Assembly: GCA_013365365.1 (NCBI GenBank)
Contig: JABVXU010000509.1
Coordinates: 1-38,502 of the forward strand
DNA length: 38,502 nt
Reading direction: 5' to 3'
DNA from: Cruorifilaria tuberocauda
Taxonomy: Eukaryota; Nematoda; Chromadorea; Rhabditida; Onchocercidae
Translations under genes and position numbers: made by a program
Shown here: positions 8,850 through 21,125 of the stretch, one piece after another
Numbering within the stretch: position 1 is the first letter of the stretch
Layout of the letters: each line of letters starts with the position of its first letter
Notes under the pieces: generated by a model
Database searches by the model: none
Seen by the model: the letters and a program-made list of their open reading frames with translations, nothing else
Told to the model about the DNA's origin: nothing

Positions 8850-11800
8850 CCATTTAAAAAAAGACAACAAACTTTTTGAATCCTCCCCAATCTCTTCCTA
8901 TCCTATTTCTTCTCCAATCATATTATCATCACTCCATTTTTCCCAAACTCTTTACTATTTTCATTTTTTTTTCATTTTATCTTCGCATTGTCGATTGGTT
9001 TTGGTGGTTTTGGTGGATATTTTGGTGGATTTTTGTATTATTATCCAGTAGCAGTTAGCTTTCTGTTGCAATCTAGTAACAAGAAGAGAAGTTTTATCAG
9101 TATGTGATAAGTTTTTGCAAAACTTAATTCTAACTGATAAAATATACTTCAATTAAAAGGAACAGTTGAAAGTTTCCCTGTATGATAATAATAAATCATG
9201 ATTATTTTCATGATTTTTTGTCTACTTGCTTAATTTTATCCAATTACTTCTCTTCTTCAATTATTTTATTCCTATTTCTCTTTCTTCTCAAATTATTTTA
9301 TCAATTTATTTTTTTCCCAACTCTTTTAGAAAGTATTTCACTTTTAGTATTTTTAGTATTTAGTACTCTTCTCTCTTCATCTTATCTCTTATCTTTTGTA
9401 TTACCGAAGTTTTTTTTTTTGGATGATTAAAAAAACTTTTTTAAATCTCCTATTTAAGGCATACTTTTATCACAAAACATAGACCGGAAGTAAATTTTAT
9501 CGGCGTAAGATAGAGTATTAAGTATATATCAAGCATATTTCAGTGTATTTCGTCGTTAAATAGATTTCCACAGAGAGAAGAGTTAATCGAAAATTCCTTT
9601 TACTTTAAATTCCATTTAAATTAGCTAAAATTTCAAGTAATAAAAGGATCTTAATTGAAATACTTACTAACTTTACTAACTTCTTTAATCTAACTTTTAA
9701 AATTAGCTAAAATTTGAAGCAACAAACGATATTTAATTAAAATGCTTACTGAATTTACCAATTTCTTTAACTTACTTATAAAGTAAGTACAAGCATCGAA
9801 ATATTGTACATGAAATTTAAAATATCTCCTTTTTTTTGTACTGCAATTTAAAATTCCAATCAATAAACTTTATTCAAACACGTAGAATGCGAGTAACATA
9901 TAATGCAGTTATAAAGTTATAAAACTTGTAATCATTTATTATCACGAATATTTTTAATCATCATATCAAATACATTGTTATGGATTTAAACAGTAAATGA
10001 AAAAGTTATCATATCGTTATCAGTTATTATATCAAGTAGAATTATCATATCATTATTTCATTATCTGATATTTGTACTATTTAATTGTGATTTGTAATTT
10101 AACGAAAACGAAATCAATTAATTGTAAATTGTATGAGTTTTCTTTTTTTTTGAATAAATATATCAATTAAGAATTAATTATTAAATATTTTACACTAATA
10201 AAAAAGTTGCATATTTATTTAAAGTAATGGTGAAAAGTTTTTCCTCGATAAATCTATTAATCGCCTAATATTCACATTATTAAAAAAATTGCGCATTTAT
10301 TTAAATCAATGACGATAAGCTTTTTTTTGAATAAATAAATTAATTAGGATAAATTAATTAATTAATAATTAATTATTAAATACTTACACTATAAAAAATT
10401 TGCATATTTATCTAAATTAATCGAGATATTTGTTTAAATTGTTGATAAGCTTGTCTTTTTCTTGAATTAATATATTAACTGTTAAATATTAACACTATCA
10501 AAAAAGTTAAAGTTATTTAAAGTAATGATAAAAAGTTAATGTTATTTAAAGTAATGATAAAAAGTTAAAATTATTTAAAGTAATGCTAAAAATGCAACAA
10601 TTTATTTTTTTTTTTTTAAAATATCTTTAAAAAATTTGTTGTAAAAATTTAAATTAAAAGAAGAAACAAAAAAAAAAAAAGAAAACGAAATTTTACAATT
10701 GAAAAGATTATTTGCAGTGAAACGTGACGTCACGTCAAATAGGTGTAAAAATAAATTTTTCCTCTCTTTTTTTCTTTTTCCACAAATTGCATATATCATT
10801 TAAAAGGAATGAATAATTTTCTTCTACCATTGAAAAGAACGAAATGAAAAGAAAAGAAAAAAAGAAAAAAGAATTGAGGGCAACAAAATACGAATGGGTT
10901 GGCATCGCATCGTTTTGTTTTAATTTCACTAAACTGAAATGAATTTGAATGAATTTTCGTCCATATTTCCATCAATGCAAACAAATATCGAAGTGATAAA
11001 AGGGAACTGAAAACGGAAAAGGAAAAGGAAAAGGAATGAGTGAAATAACTTTCTACTTTTAAATCACATGGGAGTTTTCTTTCTTTCTTTCTTTTTTTTT
11101 TGTCTTTTTTGTTTTTTTTGTTCTTTCTTCAATTTGGCTAAAATAAAAGTTTAAAGCAACAGAGAGAAAAAAAAAAGGAACAGAGAGAAAAAAAAAACAA
11201 ATTCATGCTTCATGAATGTTTCAACTAAATTCTTTAATATTTACCGGTTTTTTTGAATAATTATATTCTCTAATTTTGATCGTAAATTTTGCTATTAAAA
11301 TTAAATTATTTAATGGAAATAAATTAATTCATAGTTATTGATGGTAGGAAAAATATAAAATCGGAATATATTTATTTAATTTTTATTATTTAATTATTAA
11401 TTTTATTATTGATAGTTTTTTTGTTATTTAATTATTTCAAGGTTTTATTAATTATTATTTCAATTGAATAATTATTCAATCTTTGAATATTTATAATCAA
11501 TATTTAAATTGAATTTTTATTTTATGTAACACAACAAATATGAAATTGGAATATATTAATTAATTAATTTTTAATATTTTAATTATGCTTTATCAATTAT
11601 ACTGTTAATAATTCTGATTATTTAACTATTTCAAAGTAGTTATTCATTCTTTGAATATTTATAATTAATATTTAAGTTGAATTTTTATTTTATTTAATAT
11701 AACAAATATAAAATTGGAATATATTTAATTAATTATTGATATTTTAATAGAATAACTTATTTATTTTTAGTACAATTCATATTTGTGTAATTTATATCAA

Positions 11801-13060
11801 TTAGTATAATTTATCAGTTATACTATTTATAATTCCGATTATTTAATTATTTCAATGTTTATTCTTTAAAATTGTGTTTATAATTATTATTCAAATTGAA
11901 TTAATATGAATATAAAATTTTGTGGTTTTATTTTACCTAACATAACGTTTCGTATTTTCTTGATGTATTATTCTAAATAATACCGCTAACCATTTTGACC
12001 TTTTTTTTTACCTGTTTTTACCTATTTAACCTACTTTGACCTCATATGGTTATCACTAATTTAAATGATTCGAATGATCATTCTATTCTTTCTTGTTTAC
12101 TTTGTTTATCAGAAGTTTCATGCACCAAATGATCATACAGCCTTTTTCATGCTTGTACCGTAGTTTCTTCATGAACGAACTGATAAACTCTCTAAACAGT
12201 TACTTCACTTAAGTAAGGTAACTTCACTTAAACACCGCCCGCATTGAATGTAGCGCATTCTGTCAGTGTTATTTTTTTGCGCCTTTTTCTTTTTTTTGAT
12301 CTTATCATTTGCGCTCTTCTGAATTTCTCCACCTCAGTGAATAATCTCAAATCATTCTCCCGACAGTAATCAGGATTGATCGATTCCTATCTCTGATCAT
12401 TGCTGATAATTATATTAGCAGTATACTTATCAATCATTAAACTTTCATTACAATTCGAATTATATCATGCAAAATTGTTCCTCAGAAAGAATCGAAAAAA
12501 CAGAAAACATAGCAAATGCTTTCGTGTTTTATTATATTATTACTATTAAAGTTATCAGTTAGAGTTATCATGTTTGAGTTATCAGTTATCAGTTAAATCG
12601 ATTATTTTGTTATCAGTTTTAAAAATTATTTCAAATTTATCAATTTTTTACTACTTTTTACAATTTCCATCATTAAGTTATTGTTATTTCTATTTCATTT
12701 TCAAATTCAAAATCATTTTAAAGATTATTCTCAAATATTAAATTTCATATTTAATTCTTTCTTTTTCCTTTGCTATTCAATTTCTTTGTTCCAATTAATC
12801 TCATTATTACATTTATCGTCATCATTTATCATTTATCAGCAGATTAATCACAGCATGATTTCATCATTTCTCTCCTCTCATTAATTCATGGAAACTTAAT
12901 TTTCTTCTTATCACTCATGATATCATCTTTTTTTTATCATTTTATTTATTCAAAAATATTAATAAAATTGAAATTTGATGAAAATGCTAAGAATAAAAAA
13001 CATTATCAAGAAAAAAAGGCATAATTAAAGAAATTATATCCAAAAATTAAATGAGAAAAT
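8850..13060. other. Gene-poor AT-rich DNA
   Basis: I see no exon I would defend. 8870-9430 is pyrimidine-rich on plus and gives long but low-complexity open frames (Phe/Leu/Ser-rich). 9600-12000 is made of short repeated AT words such as 'taaagtaatg' and 'aattaattat'. 10980-11200 is purine-rich then pyrimidine-rich. Around 12220-12270 a short GC-richer patch ('caccgcccgcattgaatg') has no open frame of note. A CRE-type palindrome lies at 10723-10734. Confidence 0.5.
10723..10734. promoter_or_regulatory. Perfect palindrome holding a CRE-like core
   Basis: CGTGACGTCACG is a perfect 12-base palindrome containing TGACGTCA, the consensus bound by CREB/ATF-type bZIP factors. It stands out in AT-rich DNA, but no gene start lies within several kilobases, so a regulatory role is only a possibility. 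Confidence 0.3.
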
Positions 13061-13077
13061 GAATAAATATATAATAG

Positions 13078-13360
13078 AATATCAAATCATGATAAAGATG
13101 AAAAGGAATATCAAACCATGATAAAAATGAAGAAGAACAGTATCATATCATGATGAAAAATGAAGAAAAACAATATAAAATCATGATAATTACGAAGAAA
13201 AACAATATCAAATCATGATGAAAAATGAAAACAATATCAAATCATGATAAAAAATGAAGAAAAACAATATAAAATCATGATAAAGACGAAGAAAAACAAT
13301 GTAAAATCATGATAAAAATGAAGAAAAACAATGTAAAATCATGATAAAGATGAAGAGAAA
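13078..13360 (+). repeat. Minisatellite, 29-33 base unit, about nine copies
   Basis: Units of the form 'aatatcaaatcatgataaaa' followed by 'atgaagaaaaac', with substitutions (caaat/aaaat, aagatg/aagacg) and small length changes between copies. Runs into a purine-rich coding-like but low-complexity tract. Confidence 0.9.
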
Positions 13361-13454
13361 TAAAAAAGAGGAAAATGAAGCCGAAATGATCAATTTTCGC
13401 CTTTTAACATTGATAAAAATGGATAATGCACAAAAGGAAGTGATAATGCAGCAA

Positions 13455-13720
13455 AGACAAAAAAAAAAAGAAGGAGGAGGAGGAAGAGAGAGACGGAGAG
13501 AGAGGGAAAGGGAGAGGGAGAGGGAGAGGGAGAGGGAGAGAAGAGATGAATTCTGATGAATTTTCATCCAAATTGTAAAAGTATTTCATTTTTCCTCTCT
13601 TCTTGTATAATTGGTGTGTGTGTGTGTGTGTGTGTCTGTCCCTGTGTGTGTATCTATCTGTCCTTGTGTTTATGTCTGTCTGTCCCTGTGTGTACGTCTG
13701 TCTGTCTTCGTCTGTTCTAA
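13455..13720. repeat. Purine tract followed by TG and TGTC microsatellites
   Basis: 13455-13545 is almost purely A and G with a GGGAGA hexanucleotide run. 13613-13634 is a (TG) run, then imperfect TGTCTGTC/TGTGTGTA units to about 13710. Both strands give long open frames here (Arg/Glu on plus, Ser/Leu on minus) that are artefacts of the repeats. Confidence 0.9.
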
Positions 13721-14057
13721 TTTTTTGAAGTAATTCATTCATTCGATGGATTGAAAAGCTGTCCTCATTTTATTTTCTCTCTTTTTTTTTCATATTTTTT
13801 ACCTTTCGTTTTTTTTTTTTTATTCATTACTAAAATAAGAGAAAATTGGTAATGAATTTGTAATTAATTAATTGATAATTAATTAATTTCAGGTGAAAAA
13901 AAACAATTTAAATTATTTAATTAAATTATTTTGTAATAATTAATGCATTGTGGCTTTATTTTGTTTCGAATAATAAACTTTCGCAGATATGCGAAATATT
14001 TGGAAACGAAATTTATTGCATTTATTATTAGCAGATTGGATGAGAGAAAATTAGGAA

Positions 14058-14100
14058 GAGAGAGAGAGGAGGAGCGAGAGAGAGAGAGAGAGAGAGGGTG
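14058..14100 (+). repeat. (GA)n microsatellite
   Basis: Run of GA/GAGAGGAG units interrupted by 'gagcgag'. Confidence 0.9.
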
Positions 14101-14235
14101 GGAGAGTGAAATAAATCGATTTAAAATTTTTAAAATGTATGAATAAATAAACTTTAAGCCGAAAATATTCCACTTAAGATATTAAAAATTGATTACTTGC
14201 CATGTATGCTTATATTATTATAAGAAATAACGCAA

Positions 14236-14757
14236 AGGGCGTTTCTCGTAGGATAAGCGTTTCTCGTATCCGATAGGCGTTTCTCGTATCCGATAGGCGT
14301 TTCTCGTATCCGATAGGCGTTTCTCGTATCCGATAGGCGTTTCTCATATTACGAAAAAGGCATTTTTCGTATCGGATAGGCGTTCCTCATATCGGATAGG
14401 CGTTTCGCGTATCGGATAGGCGTTTTTCGTATCGGATAGGCATTTCTTATATCACAAATAAGCATTTCTCGTATCATCATGAGATAGGCATTTCTCGTAT
14501 CATCATGAGATAGGCATTTCTCGTATCAGATAGGCATTTCTCTCATATCACGAAATAAGCATTTCTCGTATCAGATAGGCATTTCTCTCATATCACGAAA
14601 TAAGCATTTCTCGTATCGGATAAGCATTTCTCATATCAGATAGGCGTTTCTCTGATATCACGAAATAAGCATTTCTCGTATCATCATGAGATAGGCATTT
14701 CTCGTATCATCATGAGATAGGCATTTCTCGTATCATCATGAGATAGGCATTTCTAGT
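14236..14757 (+). repeat. 20-base tandem array diverging into longer variants
   Basis: Starts as near-identical 20-base units (ggcgtttctcgtatccgata; four copies at 14238-14340) and changes along the array to ATCGGATAGGCGTTT-type, then 'gataggcatttctcgtatca' plus 'tcatga' units and an AT-linked form ('tcatatcacgaaataagc'). All copies keep the core GC(G/A)TTTCTCGTATC. There is no spacer diversity, so it is a minisatellite and not a CRISPR array. Confidence 0.95.
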
Positions 14758-14759
14758 TA

Positions 14760-15170
14760 ATGTCATTCGATCAAGTGGCGATAATTGACGCTTGGCATTG
14801 GAATGTTGTAGAAATGTAAATAGATGATATAGGTTCGTATCATATCATAACATACTTTGTTATCCGTCAAATATTGTTTATATCTCTGTGTATCATGCAT
14901 TTCTATTATTTCTCTAAATAATTATAATTAAATAACTTGTTGATATAACGATTTTTTAATTAATTTTTTACAAATTTTCATATCAACTGATAAAATTAAT
15001 AGATATTATTAATTCGATTGAATAGGAGAAATAAATGATCGTCATTTTTGGCTATTAAATGATATGATAAATGTGATTTATTTAAAATTAATGAAAATAA
15101 TCAGAAGAATATTTAATTTAGAATTGAAGATAAGAAATGAAATTTATTCTGAATTCTCCTATTCATCAAC
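14760..15170. other. No gene seen; one 19-codon ORF
   Basis: Directly after the array a short plus ORF (MSFDQVAIIDAWHWNVVEM) begins near 14759. It is too short, with no supporting splice context, to call. The rest is AT-rich. Confidence 0.4.
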
Positions 15171-15173
15171 TAA

Positions 15174-15277
15174 TTAAATATAGTTGAATAAATTTTATGC
15201 TTGATTTTAGGATGATAGGAGGAAATTAAATATAGTTGAATAAATTTTATGATTGATTTTAGGATGATAGAAGGAAG
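15174..15277 (+). repeat. Tandem duplication of about 51 bases
   Basis: Two copies of 'aattaaatatagttgaataa' ... 'ttgattttaggatgatag', differing at two or three bases, followed by a (GA) run to about 15300. Confidence 0.9.
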
Positions 15278-15451
15278 AGAGAGAGAGAGAGAGAGAAAGA
15301 AGAGAAATTCAAAGAGATTGAATTAGCACTTTTTGCCTTTTAATTTTCTGCTTGGATCATTTTATTCTAGTTGACACTTATGATTATTAATACTAACATT
15401 TACTGAAAATATTTAAAAAAAATTAGATTAACAATTTTGATATTTGCTATT

Positions 15452-15886
15452 ATTTTTATGGTTTTATTTTGATCGTCATCATTGCTATCATCGTTATTTT
15501 ATCCCTATCATTATCATTATCATCATCATCATCATCATCATTGCTCTTATCTTTATCACTATCATTATTATTATTAAATTATCATTATCATTATTGTTAT
15601 TGTTGAAAATGGAAGATGATATAACGATATGATATATTAATGATTATGATTTTATAATTAATAATTGCTAATACATTATTTGCTCCTACTTTTGTAGTTT
15701 TATTTTTATCGTTATCATTGCTATCATCGTTATTTTGTCACTATCGTCATCATCATCATTGCTATTATCTTTATTATCATTATCATTATTAAATTATCGC
15801 TATTATTGCTATTGTTGAAAATGGAAGATGATACAATGATATGATATATTAATGATTATGATTTTATAATTAATAATTACTTATAC
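15452..15886 (+). repeat. Duplicated ATC/ATT-microsatellite block, about 240-base period
   Basis: Two copies (about 15452-15672 and 15692-15886) each contain 'gctatcatcgttatttt', a variable (ATC)n/(ATT)n stretch, 'gttgaaaatggaagatgat' and 'atgattatgattttataa'. The trinucleotide tract length differs between copies, showing expansion after duplication. Confidence 0.9.
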
Positions 15887-15899
15887 CATTTGAATGATT

Positions 15900-16760
15900 T
15901 AATCAACTTTTGACTAATCTTGAGCGGAAAAAGAAAAAAAATTCGATTGCTTATTTGGTTATCTTAAATTATTACCGTAATATCAAAGAAGTAATTAATT
16001 AAGAATTTAGCGGATAAATTGTAAAAATACTTAATTAAGTAACATTTAATTAAAGTTTTGTGATATTAGGAAAAGAAGTGGAAGTTTTTGCGAAGCTTCA
16101 ACCAATGAAAAGAAATGAAAAAAATTTAAAAGCTTTTCAAATTTATGCTTTGAATAATTTACGGATGAATAATTTATCATAGTTCGATCTATCAGTGCAA
16201 AATTTCATTTCAATTTTAATTTTTTGAAAAGCTATCCAATTTCTCGTTTAATCTAATCAATCAATATCAATCACTTAAACTTAATTCAATCGATATTAAT
16301 TACTTCAAATTAATTCATAACATTTGCATGATTTATCGATGAAATTTTCATTTCTTTTTAAAATTTTTCCTTTCTCTCTTCAGCTAACAAAATTAAGCTT
16401 AGTTAGTTGTTAAAATTAGAATTTGTTATTTATTCCATCTGAATTGAGCTTTTAAAAGTATTTCATTTCAGTTTCATTTAAATTTTTATATCAGTTTCAA
16501 ACATTCCTTCCGCTTCTTTTATTCCCTTCAACTTCTCATATTACATTTTTAACTTTTTGTAATTTATATTTCATTTCACGTATCTCTCCATACATATACG
16601 TGAAATGCATGTAACATCAACTATAGATTATATACGTAACATACGTGACATGTTATTAATATTCAAATTTTATTTATAATTTAATTTCTTCATTTACAAT
16701 GTATAACATATTTGTATAGCAATGTTATCAAAATAGAACTAAAATAAATGTTACGTGAAA
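15900..16760. other. AT-rich DNA, no gene seen
   Basis: Homopolymers and short direct repeats only. 'tacgtgaaatgcatg' and similar words appear around 16580-16650. Confidence 0.5.
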
Positions 16761-16763
16761 TAC

Positions 16764-17000
16764 TAATATACGTGAAACAATGATAATTGAAATTGAAATA
16801 ATCTGTTTATATATATTTGGAATCGAAATTTAATTACAAATGTTATACGTGAAATAATGATAATTAAAATTGAAATAATTCATGTATATACATTTGGAAT
16901 CGAAATTTAACTATAAATATTACATGTGGAATTATGATATACGTGAAATAATAATTATTGAAATTGAAATAATCTATGTCTATATATGGAATCAAAATTC
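16764..17000 (+). repeat. Three tandem copies of an about 85-95 base unit
   Basis: Each copy contains 'tacgtgaaataatgataatt', 'gaaattgaaataat' and 'tggaatcgaaattta'. The third copy is shorter and the most diverged. Confidence 0.8.
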
Positions 17001-17239
17001 AGTTGATACCTCAAAATACACTTATTTACTTTAATCATTATCCTTACCTATGTGCTAATTTTTATTCCTTCCCTGTTACTATGGTACCCATCAAATTATA
17101 ACAATAATTAATACAACCTGAAAATGAAATAATGAGGATGAGAAAGAAGCTAAACAGATCAAATTGCTTTCATATTTATTTGAACAGAAATATTTTTCAA
17201 TGATAATAATTACTTTATTTCTTTATCAATATTGTAACA

Positions 17240-17295
17240 ATTTTTATCTCTCCTTTTCTCTCTCTCTCTCTCTCTCTTTCCCTTTCTCTCTTTTT
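17240..17295 (+). repeat. (CT)n microsatellite
   Basis: Pyrimidine run with about ten TC units. Confidence 0.9.
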
Positions 17296-17399
17296 TTACT
17301 TTTATAAGTTTTAAATTTAAAATTTTGCAAAAAACTTCCTCTCTTAGCATATATATATATTAATCAACTAATTAGTATGCTGATAAATATCGATTGATT

Positions 17400-17660
17400 A
17401 GTAAAAATCAATATTTCGTAATGAGTAATCAATTATTACAGATGTAATTTATTGATATCAAACTATCGTTAACTTTTTATCATTTATTTTTTGTTAATTG
17501 TTAATTATCATAGATGAAATTTATAGATAATAATTGATTATCATTAACTCCTTATCAGCTATTTTGTTAACTGCTAGCTATTATTTATCATTTACCTTGT
17601 TAATTATTAACTATCATTTAAGAGTTAATTAATTATCACTGATGAAATTTATAAATGTTA
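17400..17660 (+). repeat. Imperfect repeats of a 'gttaattatcat' unit
   Basis: Several diverged copies around 'tgttaattgttaattatca' and 'gatgaaatttataga' in a long AT-rich stretch with no gene. 17660-18260 beyond it is A/T homopolymer-rich and empty. Confidence 0.6.
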
Positions 17661-18271
17661 AATTATCGTCAAGTTTTATATCAATTTATTTTGTTTATTA
17701 TTAACCTCTTACTTACTTAATAATTATTTTAAAATTTTTTATAAATTTTTTTGACACAAATTCAACACCAAAAAAGAGAAAATTGGAAATGGAAGAAAAG
17801 TTGATAATAAAAAATTAAAAAAAAAAAAAAAACATTTTCTAATTGATTTTTGTCTAGACAAAAGTATTCCAATAAATCGAGCAAATGCGTTCTTCGTTTC
17901 AAAAAAAATTTTTTAATGAAAATATGCCACTCAAAAAAATTGACCTAATGAAATATTTTCTTGTCTTTTCAATTTTATCCATGAAAGAAATGAAACTAAA
18001 TTAATTTTTAAAGATCTAATAGCTAAGATAATCTTTTGCTTATAATAAATTTAAAGAATTTAAATATTTAAATTAAGAATTTTATTAAAATGTACGATAA
18101 AGTAAAATAAAAACTATGATTTTTTTAACAGGAAAAATGTAACTTTCAATTTGCAACATTCATAGAAATTTAAAAAATTAATTTTTTTTTTCGAAGAAAA
18201 TAATCGATTTTTTTTTTGGCTAGAAAAAAAATGAATTTACTTAATTTATCAGAGAGAAATTGTCGATGACT

Positions 18272-18510
18272 AATCAACGATGATATTTTATGCTTGATGA
18301 GTATTTAAGTTATCAATGATAATATGTCTTTAAGTTAATTTAGCTTTAATTTAGTTTTTAAGATTAATGTAGTTAAAGTAAATTTAGTTTTAATTTATTT
18401 TGAGTTAATTTAGTTTAAGCTATGTTAACTCGTTTATATTGTAATTATATTCGTTTATATATTAATCAACGATTATATTTTATGCTTGACGAGTATTTAA
18501 GTTAATAAGT
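18272..18510 (+). repeat. Direct repeat pair about 191 bases apart
   Basis: 'taatcaacgatgatatttta' plus 'tgcttgatgagtatttaagtt' at about 18272 recurs at about 18463 with three substitutions. Between them are short 'taatttagtttt' repeats. Confidence 0.75.
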
Positions 18511-18777
18511 TATCAAGTTATTCGGTTATATTGTAATTCGTACTCGTATATAAGTATTGTAATACAGATACTTAACCATTGCAAATATGGAATTTATACT
18601 AATAAAAGTTTACATTTACCTTTACCTATCATTATTTCATCATTCATTTAAAATTTGTTAATTTTCAGTTAGGTTTTGTTTGAGAGAAATTCGTAGATAA
18701 GAACGCTAATTTTATCAGCGTTATCATCAAACTAATTTAAGTTGACAGTAACAGTTTTATTTGTCTATTGAAATTCT

Positions 18778-18812
<35 letters not shown>
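18778..18812 (+). repeat. (CT)n microsatellite
   Basis: About 13 uninterrupted CT units preceded by CCC. Confidence 0.95.
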
Positions 18813-18813
<1 letters not shown>

Positions 18814-18997
18814 TCTCTTTCTACCTCTCTCTGTTTTCCTTCTCCATCTTTATCTAATTTGAATTTCAAAAGAATCTTCATCTACAGAAGGAAGAGTATT
18901 AAATTCTCCATTCCCTCACTCTTTCTATCATCTGAAGGACGACGTAAACAATTTTCCCCGTTATTTCTTGTTCCTTCCCTTCCTCCTCACCCCGCTC

Positions 18998-19560
18998 CTT
19001 CCGGTCCATCGATTTCGTAATCCTATTCCGATCTCAGCAGTCCTTCCTCACTTCGCGCTCCTTCCGGTTTCTCCATCCCGTTTCTTCCGCTTCCATTACG
19101 ATCTTCCTAATCCTTCCTTATCAGGCTTGTTCCGATCTCTCGATTTTATAATCTCATTCCGATTTTCCCATCTTCCCTCACCCCGCTTCTTCCGGTCCAT
19201 CGATTTCGTAATCTTATTCCGATCTCAGCAGTCCTTACTCACTGCGCGCTTCTTCCGGTTCCTCCGTTCCGTCGCTTCCATTCCGATCTCCGATCTTCCC
19301 AATTTTTCCTCAACCCGCTTCTTCCGGTTTCTCCATTCCGTTTCTGCCGCTTCCATTCCGATCTTTCTAATCTTTCCTCACCATGCTTGTTCCGGTTCCT
19401 CGATTTTGTACTCGCATTCCGATTTTCCCATCTTTCCTCACTGCGCTTCTTCCGATTTCTTCGTTCCGTGGCGCTTCTATTCCGATCTTCCCAATCATTC
19501 CTCACCGCGCTTCTTCCGGTCGCTCCATTCCGTTGCTTCCATTCCGTTCCTTCCATCCGC
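18998..19560. repeat. GC-rich minisatellite, 60-68 base units, open on both strands
   Basis: About nine units marked by CTTCTTCCGGT(T/C)(T/C) spaced 60-68 bases (near 18998, 19061, 19129, 19189, 19253, 19321, 19389, 19449, 19513). A higher-order pattern shows: the copies near 19001 and 19192 are almost identical, as are those near 19129 and 19389. The array carries open frames on both strands (208 codons on plus, 107 on minus), rich in Phe/Pro/Ser/Arg or Arg/Glu/Asn. I treat these as repeat artefacts: units have different lengths and no splice sites or homology are visible. Confidence 0.85.
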
Positions 19561-19589
19561 AATTATTCCTTCACCTAACAGTTGGTCGT

Positions 19590-19960
19590 TGTAATATTGC
19601 CTATTCGAATTACAAGCTAAAATCGCTTATTTTAACTTCCGTTTTATAATTCTAGAAAATTTTCTCAATCCTCTTTTTAAACCAGTTTGCAGGGATAAAT
19701 TTTAATTATCAGAGCATAGCTCTCTTATCAGTAATTATCACTATCCTATGCAGCTGCTTGTTAACAATTACTTTCCTATATTAATTAACAGATAGCAATT
19801 GTAGCTAATGATTTGTGAATAATTTATAAATGACAAAATATCAATGCAATATTATTTATCTTTCCAATCAGGAACTAGAATTATGTCTTCTCTGCTTACT
19901 TAAGTTATCATAAATTATAAAACTTTTTAAGACGAAAATTTTTTTTTTGAATTTTCAAAA
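19590..19960. other. No gene seen
   Basis: AT-rich spacer between two minisatellites; no exon with splice sites. Confidence 0.5.
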
Positions 19961-19971
19961 TAAATTTAAGC

Positions 19972-20470
19972 AATGAATGAATATTATGAGTTTGAGTAAT
20001 GGAAGTAATGAATATCATGAACTTAAGTGGCGAATATTATGAATTTAAGTAATGAATATTATGAGTTTAAGTAATGAAAGTAATGAATATCATGAATTTA
20101 AGTAACGAATATTGTGAATTTTAGCACTGAAAATTATGAATTTAAGTAACGAATAATATGAATTTAATTAATGAACATTATGAATTTAAGTAATGAATAT
20201 TATGAGTTAAAGTAATGAAACCAATGAATATCATGAATGTAAGTAACGAATATTATGAATTTGAGTAATGAATATTATAAGTTTAAGTAATGAAAGTAAC
20301 GAATATTATGGATTTAAGTAACGAATTTTATGAATTTGAGTAATGAATATTATGAGTTTAAGTAATGAAAGTAACGAATATTATGGATTTAAGTAACGAA
20401 TTTTATGAATTTGAGTAATGAACATTATGAATTTAAGTAATGAATATTATGAATTTAAGCAATGAATATA
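19972..20470 (+). repeat. 22-base minisatellite, about 20 copies
   Basis: Unit 'gaatattatgaatttaagta' plus 'at', with variants (atgag, cgaat, atcatg). A nine-base add-on 'gaaagtaat' occurs in a subset and defines a 31-base higher-order unit, showing array turnover by unequal exchange. Confidence 0.95.
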
Positions 20471-20754
20471 AGCAATTATACGTAAACTGTAAATTTTTTC
20501 AAATCTTTTAATTGAAATTTATTTTTTTCTTTCTTTTATTTACCGAAAACTTTCATATTTTTGTTTACATAAGAATTTTTGATTTCTTATAAAGTTAGAA
20601 GAAAAGAGAGGTAGAAAGCGGAAATGTCATAAACAGTTTTTCCTGCTGAAAAAAAAAGTTAATATTATTTGATTAATATTGCATTTCTCTCTTTTCTGTT
20701 CATTTTATCACTCATTACTTGCTCAACATTAGAAGAAGAAAATGAGAAATCAAA

Positions 20755-21125
20755 TTATTTATAAGAAAATGAAAATTCATTTTTATGTTCAATATAAAAA
20801 TTAATAACTAAATTGATTAATTAAAGTTTTTTTAAAGATTTAATTACTTAAGTATTTTATTATTTAATTATTTATGTATTATGTATCATACCGTAGGATA
20901 ATGAATTCAATTGAAAATTTATTTTTGTGCTCAACATGAAAATTAATAGCTAAATTGATCGATTCAAGCTTTTTTTTCAAAAAGATTTAATTATCTATTT
21001 TTTAAATTTATTTACATATTTAGTTATTTGATTATTTAATTATTTGATGATTTATGTGATTGTTTAACTATTTAATTATTTATATATATATATCATATCG
21101 TAGGATAATGAATTCAAATGGTGAA
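20755..21125 (+). repeat. Diverged tandem duplication, about 140-210 bases
   Basis: Two copies (about 20755-20910 and 20911-21125) share 'aaaattaata(a/g)ctaaattgat', an 'aattatttatttaatt' stretch and the end 'cgtaggataatgaattcaa'. The second copy is longer through expansion of the AT stretch. It ends about 250 bases before the acyltransferase start and may lie in its promoter. Confidence 0.75.

Noticed and set aside
8845..9430. Three Phe/Leu/Ser-rich plus frames and a 63-codon minus frame
   Set aside because: Pyrimidine-rich DNA gives such frames; no acceptors or donors in phase, and the minus frame begins at TTG.
10602..10984. Minus frames rich in Phe and Lys
   Set aside because: Produced by A- and T-runs; no codon bias or splice context.
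13307..13742. Overlapping open frames on both strands (86, 71 and 112 codons)
   Set aside because: They are translations of the minisatellite, the GGGAGA tract and the TG/TGTC microsatellites; composition is repeat-driven and no splice sites frame them.
14236..14757. CRISPR-like regular repeats
   Set aside because: Units are contiguous, without unique spacers, in eukaryotic DNA; it is a minisatellite.
15444..15632. 62-codon plus frame with poly-Ile
   Set aside because: Translation of the ATC/ATT microsatellite.
18968..19649. 208-codon plus ORF and 107-codon minus ORF
   Set aside because: They fall inside the 60-68 base minisatellite; unit lengths that are not multiples of three and openness on both strands argue against a gene. 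The repeat itself is reported.
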